From the NCBI GenBank assembly GCA_039796575.1, contig JBDKJP010000065.1:1-64000 (forward strand): 64,000 nucleotides of DNA. The letters run 5' to 3'. The translations under genes and the position numbers were made by a program. Shown one piece after another: positions 16,720 to 26,314 of the stretch. Below the pieces are notes generated by a model. That model was not told the origin of the DNA and did not search any database. It was given only the letters and a program-made list of their open reading frames with translations. Source of the stretch: UBA668 sp039796575 (GTDB taxonomy: Bacteria > Actinomycetota > Acidimicrobiia > Acidimicrobiales > Ilumatobacteraceae). The number at the start of each line of letters is the position of its first letter. The stretch's first letter is position 1.

Positions 16720-16862
16720 TCCGCCCTGCTCAGTGGTGTCACGGGCGCTCTGCCCGGCCCGGATCTCGTGACCTCCTCGCGTTTGTCAAAGATTTGGAAG
16801 GTGACCCAACGTTTCGGGCTTCACCGTCGTGTCCTCCTCGTTCAGACGGGAAGGAACCTCCA

Positions 16863-17375
<513 letters not shown>

Positions 17376-17413
17376 TCAACGGCACCGGGTCGGCCGCGCT
17401 CCATACTGAGCTC

Positions 17414-18079
17414 GTGCCCACCACGGACTGGAACCCGGTACTGCGCAGCGAATTCGCCAAGCCGTACTGGACACAACTGCAGGACTTCGTGGCGGGCGAG
17501 CGTGCCCGCCACGTCGTCTTTCCCCCGGCACCCGAGGTGTTCGCCGCGCTGCACCTCACCCCGTACGCCACCACTCGAGTGGTCATCCTCGGCCAGGACC
17601 CGTACCACGGGCCCGGCCAGGCCCACGGCCTGTGCTTCTCGGTGCGCCACGGGGTGGCCGTCCCGCCGTCGCTGCAGAACATCCACAAGGAGCTCACCGC
17701 CGACCTCGGCATCCCCGCGCCGAAGCACGGCAACCTCGAGGCCTGGGCGCGTCAGGGTGTGCTGTTGCTGAACGCCACGCTCACGGTGCGCGCCGGGCAG
17801 GCCGCCTCGCACCAGGGCAAGGGGTGGGAGACGTTCACCGACGAGGTGCTGCGCACCGTCGACGCCAAGCCGCATCCGGTGGTGTTCGTGCTGTGGGGCG
17901 CCTCGGCGAGGCGGAAGAAGTCGCTCATCGACCTCTCCCGCCACACCGTCGTCGAGTCGGCGCACCCGTCGCCGCTGAGCGCGCACAACGGGTTCTTCGG
18001 CAGCCGGCCGTTCAGTGCCACCAACGCAGCACTCGAAGCGGCCGGCCTAGCGCCGATCGACTGGTCGATCCCCGACTGA
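17414..18079 (+). CDS. ung: Uracil-DNA glycosylase, family 1
   Basis: 221 residues, the usual length. It has the catalytic water-activating motif GQDPYHGPGQAHGLCFSV (Asp of GQDPY), the uracil-recognition segment LLLNATLTVRAG, and the minor-groove loop HPSPLSAHNGFFGSRPFS with the catalytic His. It removes uracil from DNA to start base-excision repair in the cytoplasm. The GTG at 17414 is the only sensible start. Its stop abuts the end of the convergent substrate-binding protein gene. Confidence 0.97.
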   Translation: MPTTDWNPVLRSEFAKPYWTQLQDFVAGERARHVVFPPAPEVFAALHLTPYATTRVVILGQDPYHGPGQAHGLCFSVRHGVAVPPSLQNIHKELTADLGIPAPKHGNLEAWARQGVLLLNATLTVRAGQAASHQGKGWETFTDEVLRTVDAKPHPVVFVLWGASARRKKSLIDLSRHTVVESAHPSPLSAHNGFFGSRPFSATNAALEAAGLAPIDWSIPD

Positions 18080-19861
18080 TCAGCCCGCGGGGCTCGGGTA
18101 GTCGCCGCGTTCCTCGCCGGGCGGCGGCGTCTCGTAGATGGTCACTGCACCGGCGGGGTCGAACAGCTTGTCCTCGGCCGGCCACTCGCCCGGCAGGTAG
18201 CGGGCACCGCCGTCGACGTACTGGTACATGCCCGTGCCCTCCTTGCGGATCTCGTCGGGGCCGGTGGCCACGGGGTCCCACCAGAACACGGTGGCGTCGT
18301 CGACACCCTGGTAGTCGGTGACGCCGGCCCAGATGCCCTTGTCGCCGTAGCTCAGCGACGGCTGGCTGATGGCCCGGGTGGTCGCGTCAGCGGCGAACAG
18401 TGCGTCGCGGAACGACTCGGCGGTCACGTTCGGGCCCATGCCCTGCAGCACGGCGAACAGCAGTGCCGGGTTCGGCGCGATGACGCCGATGGTGTCGTCG
18501 GCCGGCGGCGCCGACCCGGTGAACCACTCGTAGTTCGCGTAGGCACCGGTGGTGGTGGGGTTGCCGCGTGCGGCCAGCTGCGTGACGCCGAAGGCGTGCG
18601 CCCACTGCTGCTGGTCGTAGGTGCGGGCGAACGCCGTCACGTCGACGAGCGTCGAGGCCGCCACGAGCCATTCGGGGAAGTACTCCTGGGCGGTGGCTTC
18701 CTTGGTGAAGTCGCGGGGTGCGACCGGGTCGCCGCTGAACACGATGGTGGTGACGCCGGCGGCCTTCAACTTGGTGATCACCTGCGACGCCTGCTGCTGG
18801 ATGGTGGCCGGGTCGAGCTGATAGGCGACGACCTCGGCGAACGGGGCACCGATGCCCTCCATCGCGGCGGCGAGCGTGTCGGCCAGGTCCTTCGAGGCAC
18901 CGCTGCTCTCGAGGTAGAGCAGGCCGAACTTGCGCGGCGTGGCCTGCACGGCCTCGCCACCGTGCTCGGCGTTCTTGCCGACGAGCTGCTGCTGGATGAA
19001 CTCCACGACGTGGGTCTGCTTCTGCAGGCTGCTGCCGTCGAGGCCCCACACGTACGGGTCGCGGTCGGTGTAGAACGCGGGCGGCTGGCCGGGCGTGCAG
19101 CCGATGCAGAGCGTCTGCCGCTTGGCGAGCTCGTCGGCGAACGCGCTGGTGAGTGCGGGGCCACCGAGGACGGCGAACGGCTGGTACTGCTCGACGATCG
19201 CGGCGGCGTCGGCGCGGGCGGCCACTTCGTCGGTGGCGATGCCGGTGCCCTGGTAGGTGACGAGGTTGATGGTGCGGCCGTACAGCTCGTAGTACGCCTC
19301 GTAGTACGCGACCAGGCCCTGCATCGTCTCGAACTGCTGGGCGTTGGTGTCGTCGACCGCGATGGCGTCGGTGATGTACGAGATGATCGGGTCGGCGTCG
19401 GGGCCCTCGTAGTAGACGACGGTGATCTCGTCGGCGGTCACGCCCGGTGCGGTGGCGCCACCGTTGTCACCGGTGAACGGCGCGAAGCACTCGCTGCGGA
19501 AGAAGTCGGGCACGGCGATGCGACCGGTGGACGTGTCGCAGCGGTCGCCCCATTCGATCTGATCGGTGAGCCCGGCGGCCTCGGCATCGCTCCAGCTCAT
19601 CGGGAACGTGATCTCGCCACCCGAGGGGGCGCTGTCGGTGGTGACCGGGTCGGTGGCCGCGACGGTGGTGTCGCCGCCGGCGGTGGTCTCGACGGCGAGC
19701 GTCGTGTCGCCACCGGCGTCCTCGTCGTCACCGCCCTGGGTGGCGAACAGGATGCCGCCTCCCACGAGTGCGACGACGACCACGCCGATGATCGGTCCCC
19801 ATCGCTTCAGCTGACGGTTGCCGCCGGGCGGCGTGGCTCCCGATGCGCTGGCTGGCTGCAT
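18080..19861 (-). CDS. ABC transporter substrate-binding protein, branched-chain amino acid type
   Basis: 593 residues, longer than the usual 370-450. A short cytoplasmic start and one transmembrane helix (WGPIIGVVVVALVGGGILFA, about 21-40) anchor it; there is no lipobox, so it is held by a helix rather than lipid. After an acidic Thr-rich linker comes a type I periplasmic-binding fold (GVTADEITVVYYEGPDADP, QPFAVLGGPALTSAFADELA, VVAYQLDPATIQQQASQVIT). It is the last gene of the transporter operon, beginning 4 bases after the stop of the fused MFS-ATPase gene. The ligand is unknown; family members bind amino acids, amides or aromatic acids. Confidence 0.85.
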   Translation of the reverse strand: MQPASASGATPPGGNRQLKRWGPIIGVVVVALVGGGILFATQGGDDEDAGGDTTLAVETTAGGDTTVAATDPVTTDSAPSGGEITFPMSWSDAEAAGLTDQIEWGDRCDTSTGRIAVPDFFRSECFAPFTGDNGGATAPGVTADEITVVYYEGPDADPIISYITDAIAVDDTNAQQFETMQGLVAYYEAYYELYGRTINLVTYQGTGIATDEVAARADAAAIVEQYQPFAVLGGPALTSAFADELAKRQTLCIGCTPGQPPAFYTDRDPYVWGLDGSSLQKQTHVVEFIQQQLVGKNAEHGGEAVQATPRKFGLLYLESSGASKDLADTLAAAMEGIGAPFAEVVAYQLDPATIQQQASQVITKLKAAGVTTIVFSGDPVAPRDFTKEATAQEYFPEWLVAASTLVDVTAFARTYDQQQWAHAFGVTQLAARGNPTTTGAYANYEWFTGSAPPADDTIGVIAPNPALLFAVLQGMGPNVTAESFRDALFAADATTRAISQPSLSYGDKGIWAGVTDYQGVDDATVFWWDPVATGPDEIRKEGTGMYQYVDGGARYLPGEWPAEDKLFDPAGAVTIYETPPPGEERGDYPSPAG

Positions 19862-19865
19862 GGCA

Positions 19866-22781
19866 TTACCCCCTCGTGCCGCTGCGTGCTTGCGCCGCAG
19901 TGTTGTTCCCCAAGTAGCTCTCTATCACTTCCGGATGCAGCAGTACGTCGGACGGTGCGCCCGACGTGAGCACCGCACCCTGGTCGAGCGCGACGAGCCG
20001 ATCGCTGATCGACGAGATCAGCGGGATGTCGTGTTCGATCACCAGCAGGCAGGCGCCCATCTCGTCGCGCAGGCGGCGCAGCACGGGTGCCAGTGCTTCC
20101 ACTTCTCGTTGGGCGATGCCACCCGACGGTTCGTCGAGCATCACCATCACCGGACGGTGCGCGGCGATGCAGGCGAGGTCGACGATGCGACGCGTGCCGG
20201 TGCTGAGCTCGCGCACGAACGCGTTGCGGTAGTCGCCGAGGTGCATCAGCTCGATCAGTTCGTGCACGCGCAGCGCGGTACGTTGCTCGTCGTCGTACAC
20301 GGCGGGCCACCGCACCGCAGCAGCGATGGCACTGCGGTTCTCGATCCACCGCTCCAACGACACGGCGAGCGTCTCCTCCACCGTCATGTCGGGGAACAGG
20401 CGTGCGTCCTGGAAGCTGCGTCCGAGGCCGGCCGCGGCGCGTTGGTCGGGCGGCAGCTCACCGATGTCGCGACCGGCCAGCACGATGCGCCCCATGTCGT
20501 GCGGCACGAAGCCGCTGACGAGGTCGAAGATGGTGGTCTTGCCGGCGCCGTTGGGGCCGATCATGCCGACGATCTCCTGCTCGTACACCTCGAAGCTGGC
20601 GGCGTTGACGGCGCGGTTGCCGCCGAACGACTTCACCAGTTCCACCACCCGCAGCAGCGGCTCACCGGTCGGCTCGGGAGCCGGAGCGGCCGTGGCCGTG
20701 CCCGGCTCGGCGGCACCGGAGAGGAACACCGACCGCAGCAGGTCCTTGCGCTCGAGCAGTTCCGCCGTCGGGCCGGAGAAGCGGATGGTGCCGCGCTCCA
20801 TGAAGTACGCACGCTCGGCCACGGTCAGGGCCACGTTCACGCTCTGCTCGACGAGGATGACCGCAGTGCCCTGGGCGGCCACGCGCTGCACGAGCGGCAG
20901 CAACTGGCCCACCACCACCGGGGCGAGGCCCAGTGACAGCTCGTCGATGAGCAGCACGCGCGGCTTGGCAACGAAGGCCATGCCGAGTGCGAGCATCTGC
21001 TGCTGGCCGCCGCTGAGGTCGGCGGCCGAACGGTCGAGCCGCTCGCGCAGCACCGGGAACAGCTCGAGCACCTCCTCGGTGGCCGCGGCCACGCCGTCGG
21101 GGTCGCTGCGACGTGTCCAGCCGGCGAGCTGCAGGTTCTCGGCCACGGTGAGCGAGCCGAACACGCCCTGGCCGCCGGGCATCTGGCTGATGCCGAACGT
21201 GGCGATCTCCTCCGGCGGCGCGTGTGTGATGTCGCGACCGTCGAGGACCACCGCACCGCGGTCGGCCTCGACGACGCCGCTGATCGACTTCAGCAGCGTG
21301 CTCTTGCCGGCGCCGTTGGTGCCGAGCAGCGCGACGATCTCGCCTTCCTTCACGTCGATGTCGACACCGAACAACACCTGTCGACCGGTGTAGCCGGCGT
21401 CGAGGTTGCGCACGATGAGGAGATCGGCGTGGCCGTGACGGCGTTGGTACAGCGCTTCGCTACGCGCGGCCGAGCTCTGCCACACCTGGGCGATGTCGGC
21501 GTCGATGGTGTGCTGCGCCGAACCGAGGATGAGGCTGCCGATGATGAACAGCGGCACCAGCGTGAGCATGCCCCAGCGGATGCCGATCTCGTTGCTGATC
21601 CAGCCGATGAGCGGGAGGATCAGCAGACCGGGGATCACCCACAGCGATGCGACGCTGAAGCCGGTGGCGCGGGCGCGGGCGGGGATGGCCAGCGACAGCG
21701 CGACCAGGATGCCGGGACCGACCACCGCGAGGGTGGCGGAGATGACGCAGTTGAGCGCGACCGCGATCCACACCGTCGGCGCCGCGGCGAAGCCGATCGA
21801 CGCGATGGAGGTGACGACGGCGATGCGCGCGAGGAACCGGATGAGGCCCTTCATGTCGGCCATGAACCGCTTGGTGATGTAGCGGGTGCCGAGCACGAGT
21901 CCGACCAACTGGAACGGTTCGGCCACGGCGGCGGCGACGCCACGGGCACGCTCGTCGAGGTCGAACTGCTGCTCGTAGAGCAGCGACGCCAGCACCACGA
22001 ACCCGATGAGCGCGGTGGCCAGGAACGGCAGGCTCCACCACAGCCGTTGGAGCGTGTGGATCTTCTGCACCGTGCGCCAGCTCTCGGCGAACGACGGGAC
22101 GGTCTCCTCGGTGTTGGCGACCTCGTCGCTCACCCCGGTGGCCTCGCGTTCCCACTTGCCGCGCACCGGCTCCTGCAGCCGCAGCGCGAGCACAGCGAAC
22201 ACGATGGTCGGCACGACGAACACCAGGAACGGCACTCGCCAGTCGAACGCGTAGGCGAGCAGACCGGCGGTGAGCGGCCCGACGAACGCGCCGACCGCGT
22301 TGGCGGCGCGGTGCGTGCTGAACACCTTGCTGCGCGCCTCGATCGGGTAGTAGTCGGCGAGCAGCGAGTTGTGCGTGGGGTCGATCACGGCCTTGCCGAG
22401 GCTGCTGCCGCTGCGGGCGATGGTGAGCATCACCACACCGGTGGCCAGACCGGTCATGCCGCTGAACCCGGCCCACAGCACGGCGCCGGCGATGGCCAAC
22501 GGCACGCGGCGCGATCGGTCGGCGTACTGCGCGATGGGCACCTGCAGCGCGAGCGCCGCGATCGACGAGAGCGCCACCAGGCTGAGCACGCCGGTGTTGT
22601 CGAGGTTGAACTCGTCGCGGATGTTCGGGAGGAGGATGCCGAACGCCGTGCGGTCGAGCTCGTCGACGGCGTTGAGACCGAACAGCACGACGAGCGGGAA
22701 CGCCGACTCGCCGCCGCACACGTCGCGCAGCCACACCATCGGGTGGCGCAGGCCGTGGAGGAATCGTCGCCACATGGTCAT
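19866..22781 (-). CDS. Fusion protein: MFS permease + LivF ATPase + LivG ATPase
   Basis: 971 residues in one uninterrupted frame. Residues 1-425 are an MFS-type 12-helix domain with motif A (AQYADRSRRVPLA, about 84-96). Residues about 452-688 are a LivF-type ATPase (Walker A GTNGAGKST at 487, signature LSGGQQQ at 589, Walker B VLLIDELS). Residues about 708-960 are a LivG-type ATPase (Walker A GPNGAGKTT at 742, altered signature LSTGTRR at 859, Walker B VMLDEPS). LivF and LivG normally are separate proteins energising LivH/LivM. The ATG overlaps the livHM stop (ATGA). Why a secondary-transporter domain is joined to the ATPases is unclear: it may be a second pathway, a regulator or an extra membrane anchor. 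Confidence 0.88.
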   Translation of the reverse strand: MTMWRRFLHGLRHPMVWLRDVCGGESAFPLVVLFGLNAVDELDRTAFGILLPNIRDEFNLDNTGVLSLVALSSIAALALQVPIAQYADRSRRVPLAIAGAVLWAGFSGMTGLATGVVMLTIARSGSSLGKAVIDPTHNSLLADYYPIEARSKVFSTHRAANAVGAFVGPLTAGLLAYAFDWRVPFLVFVVPTIVFAVLALRLQEPVRGKWEREATGVSDEVANTEETVPSFAESWRTVQKIHTLQRLWWSLPFLATALIGFVVLASLLYEQQFDLDERARGVAAAVAEPFQLVGLVLGTRYITKRFMADMKGLIRFLARIAVVTSIASIGFAAAPTVWIAVALNCVISATLAVVGPGILVALSLAIPARARATGFSVASLWVIPGLLILPLIGWISNEIGIRWGMLTLVPLFIIGSLILGSAQHTIDADIAQVWQSSAARSEALYQRRHGHADLLIVRNLDAGYTGRQVLFGVDIDVKEGEIVALLGTNGAGKSTLLKSISGVVEADRGAVVLDGRDITHAPPEEIATFGISQMPGGQGVFGSLTVAENLQLAGWTRRSDPDGVAAATEEVLELFPVLRERLDRSAADLSGGQQQMLALGMAFVAKPRVLLIDELSLGLAPVVVGQLLPLVQRVAAQGTAVILVEQSVNVALTVAERAYFMERGTIRFSGPTAELLERKDLLRSVFLSGAAEPGTATAAPAPEPTGEPLLRVVELVKSFGGNRAVNAASFEVYEQEIVGMIGPNGAGKTTIFDLVSGFVPHDMGRIVLAGRDIGELPPDQRAAAGLGRSFQDARLFPDMTVEETLAVSLERWIENRSAIAAAVRWPAVYDDEQRTALRVHELIELMHLGDYRNAFVRELSTGTRRIVDLACIAAHRPVMVMLDEPSGGIAQREVEALAPVLRRLRDEMGACLLVIEHDIPLISSISDRLVALDQGAVLTSGAPSDVLLHPEVIESYLGNNTAAQARSGTRG

Positions 22782-24907
22782 GCGGGGTCGGCCTCCATCG
22801 TCGCCGGCGCGGGTACGGGCGCGGCGGCCGGCGCGTGGACCGGCTCCGGTGCCGGTTCGGCCAGCACGGCCGGGTCGTCGACACGCCGCCCGGTGAGCAG
22901 GCGCACGCCCACGTCGCGCAGCTTCACCCACAGGCTGCCGAGGCCGCCGGGCAGCACGAGCAGCACCAGCAGCACACCGAACCCGGTCGACAGGAGCTGC
23001 CAGGCGGGGTCGTTGATGAACCAGCGGGTGCCGCGCAGGTACAGCGCCCCGAGGAACGCGCCGCTGAACATGCCGAGGCCACCGATGACCGCACTGATGA
23101 ACACGTTGAAGCTCTCGGCGGTGGTGAACGTGGCGATGCTGAAGCTGGTGTTGCCCTGCGCCAGGAGGGCCCCACCCATGCCGGCGATGATGCCGCTGAT
23201 GACGAACGCGGTCAGCTTCGCCCGCACAACGCCGACCGCGTAGCTCTGCGCGGCCCGTTCGTTCTCGCGGATGGCCACGATGACGCGGCCCGTGCGTGTG
23301 CGGCGGATGCCCTGCAGCGCGAGCAGCAGCAGGGTGAGCACGACCACCGAGTACGTGTAGAACCGCGTGGGGGTGTCGACGCGCACCTTGCCGAACAGCG
23401 GGTCGCGTTCGAAGCCGGTCTCGGCCTTCGGGAACCACGAGAAGAAGCGGTCGTTGAGGAGCCAGTACTCGGTGGCGAGCGCGAGCGCGAAGGTGGTGAC
23501 GGCCAGGTACAGGCCGCGCAGCCGCAGCGCGGGCAGACCGACGAGGAACGCCGCGGCACCGCCGGCGAGGCCGCCGAGCAACAGGCCCAGCGTCATGTCG
23601 ACGTGCCACCGCCACGTGAGCGTGGCGCTCACCGCGGCGCCGATGCCGGCGAGCGCCATCTGCCCGAACGAGATCTGGCCGGCCCATCCGGTGAGCACCA
23701 CCAGCGAGAGCCCGACCACCACGAACGCCACCAGCGCGGTGGCCTTGATGACGAGGTCGACGTCGAGCACGAGCGGCACCGACACCACGCCGAGCACGCC
23801 GAGCGCGACGAGCGTCCAGCGCACGGTGGGCACCCACCCGTACGCGGCCAGCACCGGAGGCACCGGGCGCACCTGTTCGGCGCCACGCCAACTGCTGGTG
23901 GCATCGTTGTCGCGGCGCAGGGTGCTCGACCGTTGGGCCAACAGGGCCACGAACATCGCCCCCGCCATGATCGGGTACGCCAGGAACGGCGACTCGGAGT
24001 TCCACGTGATGCCCGACTCCAGCAGCGTCAACGACATCGCGGCGAACGCGATGGTGGGCAGCCGTTCCAGCCGGCCGATCACCAGCGCGGCGAGCGCCAC
24101 CAGCAGCGCGGGGAGCCCGGCGGCGAACCCGAGCGGCACGCCGCTGATGCCGCTGCGCAGGAACAGACCGAGGTACGCCAGTGCACCGGCGATGGCCCAC
24201 ACCACGGTGTTGAGCCGCGACACCGGGATGCCCAGCATCGCGGCGCGGTCGGTGCGTTCGGCCGAGGCACGGATGGCAACGCCGAGGCGGCTGCGGTTCA
24301 GGAACCACGCCACGAACAGGATGGCGGCCGGGCCGACGACCAGCGCGATGAGGTGGTTGGCGTTGAGGATGTACCCGCCCGGTTCGGCCTGCCAGAACTT
24401 CAGTCGGAAGCTCGGGGTGAACTTCCAGTCGACCGGCGGGTCGAGCCGTTCACTGGCGAGGTTCCTCCCCCACCAACGCGGGATGAGGATGCCGATCACG
24501 AGCAGCAGCTGCGTGATGCCGAGCGTCGCGACGGTCACCACCATGCGCGGCGCGTTGCGGAAGCGGCGGATGAACGCGACCTCGACGATGGCGCCGAGCA
24601 GCAGCGCCATCACCAGGCCCACGCTCATGCCGAGGAAGTACGGCCATCCCCAGAACAGCACGAACGACGCGGCGAACCCGGTCGGCACCGTGCCCAGTTC
24701 GGCCTGCGCGAAGTTGACGACGCGGTTGGCGCGGTAGATGAGGGCGAGCCCGATGGCGAGCATCGACGAGAGCACGCCCTTGACCACGCTCTCCACCCAC
24801 ATGCCGAACGGCATCGGGTAGTGCAGGAGCTGCAGCAGCACGACGGCCGCGATGGTGCCCCATGCCACGACCGACGTTGTGATGTAGCGAGCCCCCCAGC
24901 GACGCAC
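22778..24907 (-). CDS. Fused LivH-LivM branched-chain amino acid type permease
   Basis: 709 residues, about the sum of LivH (about 300) and LivM (about 320-400). Residues up to about 330 match LivH: ALIYRANRVVNFAQAELGTV is the diagnostic LivH segment. From about 365 the sequence matches LivM: GLSLVVLTGWAGQISFGQMA, LRGLYLAVTTFALALATEYW and AIRENERAAQSYAVGV. A Pro/Ala-rich tail closes it. Both halves should form the translocation channel in one chain. The start is GTG at 24907, 18 bases after the upstream GNAT stop; the stop overlaps the MFS-ATPase start. It is the channel partner of that fusion and the binding protein. Confidence 0.9.
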   Translation of the reverse strand: MRRWGARYITTSVVAWGTIAAVVLLQLLHYPMPFGMWVESVVKGVLSSMLAIGLALIYRANRVVNFAQAELGTVPTGFAASFVLFWGWPYFLGMSVGLVMALLLGAIVEVAFIRRFRNAPRMVVTVATLGITQLLLVIGILIPRWWGRNLASERLDPPVDWKFTPSFRLKFWQAEPGGYILNANHLIALVVGPAAILFVAWFLNRSRLGVAIRASAERTDRAAMLGIPVSRLNTVVWAIAGALAYLGLFLRSGISGVPLGFAAGLPALLVALAALVIGRLERLPTIAFAAMSLTLLESGITWNSESPFLAYPIMAGAMFVALLAQRSSTLRRDNDATSSWRGAEQVRPVPPVLAAYGWVPTVRWTLVALGVLGVVSVPLVLDVDLVIKATALVAFVVVGLSLVVLTGWAGQISFGQMALAGIGAAVSATLTWRWHVDMTLGLLLGGLAGGAAAFLVGLPALRLRGLYLAVTTFALALATEYWLLNDRFFSWFPKAETGFERDPLFGKVRVDTPTRFYTYSVVVLTLLLLALQGIRRTRTGRVIVAIRENERAAQSYAVGVVRAKLTAFVISGIIAGMGGALLAQGNTSFSIATFTTAESFNVFISAVIGGLGMFSGAFLGALYLRGTRWFINDPAWQLLSTGFGVLLVLLVLPGGLGSLWVKLRDVGVRLLTGRRVDDPAVLAEPAPEPVHAPAAAPVPAPATMEADPA

Positions 24908-24925
24908 GTCCGGACCTTACGCGGT

Positions 24926-25678
24926 TCAGAGCAACCCTCTGTGCAGTGCAACCAATTGCGGCACGAGGTGCACCCCCGGGGTGGCGCAGAACAGGTCCTG
25001 GTCGATCACCTCGAACCCCCGATGCGACAACAGCGCTGCCAGCGGCGAGGGGGCCGGCACGCACAGCTCGACCTGTTCGCCGCCCGGGAGTGCGGCGAGC
25101 AGTGTGTCCACCTCGGCTTCGGGATGCTCGCTCATCATCCGCAGCACCCGGTGCGGCTCGCCGACATGCGGCGAGCGGAGCAGCACGAGATCGGGCGAGA
25201 TCGCTGCGCCGAGCGACACGTAGAAGTCGACCAGTTCGTGACGGTCGTGCCGCCACTGTCCCGACTCGGTCGGCGGGCCGCCGCCCGTGGCGTGGCCGCG
25301 GAGCACGAGCACCGGCCAGCACGGCTCGAGGCCGGCCGCCGCATAGGCGGCGCGTGCGGCCGGGTGGTCGGAGCTGCACGTCATCCGCCGCTCGAACCCG
25401 TCGGTGACGGCGGCGAGCAGCGCACCACCGATGCCGCTCCCGCGCTGCTCGGCCGCGACGAACAGATCGGTCACCATGACCGCATCGCCGACCGGGATGC
25501 CGCCCGCGAAGCCGTGGACGACACGGTCGTCGTCGCCGTCGCAGGCCACCACGAGCCGACCCTGCGCAGCGACGAAGTCGAGATACCCTTCGTCCACCCC
25601 TGGCGCGTCGCCTTCTTCGGCGATGACGATCATCTTCGCCACATCGGCGCGCCGTGCATGACGGATCGGCAGCAGCAT
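24926..25678 (-). CDS. GNAT-family N-acetyltransferase
   Basis: 250 residues. The N-terminal 120 residues carry the GNAT fold with the acetyl-CoA loop AEQRGSGIGGALLAAV (Q/R-x-x-G-x-G/A) and the later HPAARAAYAAAGLEP strand-helix. The C-terminal half (from about 135) is a second, weaker GNAT-like or unique domain. Substrate unknown. The ATG at 25678 is the first good start. The gene ends 18 bases before livHM on the same strand, so it may be the first gene of the transporter transcript. Confidence 0.75.
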   Translation of the reverse strand: MLLPIRHARRADVAKMIVIAEEGDAPGVDEGYLDFVAAQGRLVVACDGDDDRVVHGFAGGIPVGDAVMVTDLFVAAEQRGSGIGGALLAAVTDGFERRMTCSSDHPAARAAYAAAGLEPCWPVLVLRGHATGGGPPTESGQWRHDRHELVDFYVSLGAAISPDLVLLRSPHVGEPHRVLRMMSEHPEAEVDTLLAALPGGEQVELCVPAPSPLAALLSHRGFEVIDQDLFCATPGVHLVPQLVALHRGLL

Positions 25679-25736
25679 CGTGACAGCTTCGCACCAAGAC
25701 TTGAGTTGGGCCGCGCGGTCGGTCAGGCTGGAGGGC

Positions 25737-26294
25737 GTGACGCGCACTCCCCCCGCTCGCCCCGCCTCCTTCGCGCGCCGTCTCGTCTCGGTCGCGCTCC
25801 TCGTCGGCACCGTCGCCGCGTGCAACAGCGACATCGGTGACGCCGACCCTGCGGCCACCACGGCCAGCACCTCGACGTCCACCACGAGCACGCTGGCGCC
25901 CACGACGACGCTGGCCCCCACCACCACGTTGCCGCCCACCACCACGACGCAGCCGCTCGTCCTCACCCCCGGTGTGGTGAAGGTGGCGAACTCGTCGGGT
26001 GTCGACGGTGCGGCGGGCGTGCTGACCGACGAGCTGGCCGCGCTCGGGTTCGACATGCGCAAGGCCACCAACGGCGCCGGGCCCGACGGCGACCTCGACG
26101 TCAGCAAGATCTACGTCGTCGCCGGCAGCGAGGACGTCGCCAGGTCGGTCAGTCGGCTGATGGGTGGCCTCGAGATCCTGCCGATGCCCACGCCTGCCTG
26201 GATCACCGGCGCCAACGAGAACCTCGCCGACGCGACCGTGCTGGTGATGCTCGGCCACGATCTCGCCGGCAAGCGCCTCGCCGAGATGACCTGA
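25737..26294 (+). CDS. LytR_C-domain lipoprotein
   Basis: 185 residues from the GTG at 25737, which follows GGAGGG. The signal peptide ends in the lipobox VGTVAAC (Cys about residue 27). A Thr/Pro-rich linker of repeating TTTLAPTTTLPPTTTT pattern extends it from the membrane, followed by a small C-terminal domain starting VVKVANSSGVDGAAGVLTDE, which matches the LytR C-terminal (PF13399) pattern of N-x-S/T-G-x-x-G. The domain is common in actinobacterial envelope proteins; its biochemical role is not settled. It is 20 bases upstream of a YihY gene on the same strand. Confidence 0.78.
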   Translation: MTRTPPARPASFARRLVSVALLVGTVAACNSDIGDADPAATTASTSTSTTSTLAPTTTLAPTTTLPPTTTTQPLVLTPGVVKVANSSGVDGAAGVLTDELAALGFDMRKATNGAGPDGDLDVSKIYVVAGSEDVARSVSRLMGGLEILPMPTPAWITGANENLADATVLVMLGHDLAGKRLAEMT

Positions 26295-26314
26295 CCCGCG
26301 TAGCCTCTGGCCCG

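Noticed and set aside
19866..22781. Possibility that the MFS-LivF-LivG fusion is a sequencing error joining separate genes
   Set aside because: Three domains stay in the same frame with sensible linkers and no overlapping start or ribosome-binding site at the joints; a single lost stop is possible at one joint but unlikely at both.
22782..24308. In-frame extension of the MFS-ATPase gene upstream into livHM
   Set aside because: The extension is Arg-rich shadow sequence overlapping livHM; the ATG at 22781 overlaps the livHM stop in a normal coupled arrangement and begins the first MFS segment.
22835..25840. A 1001-residue open frame opposite the Liv permease
   Set aside because: Antisense shadow rich in Arg, His, Glu and Gln with no domain; the minus strand encodes the LivH-LivM fusion.
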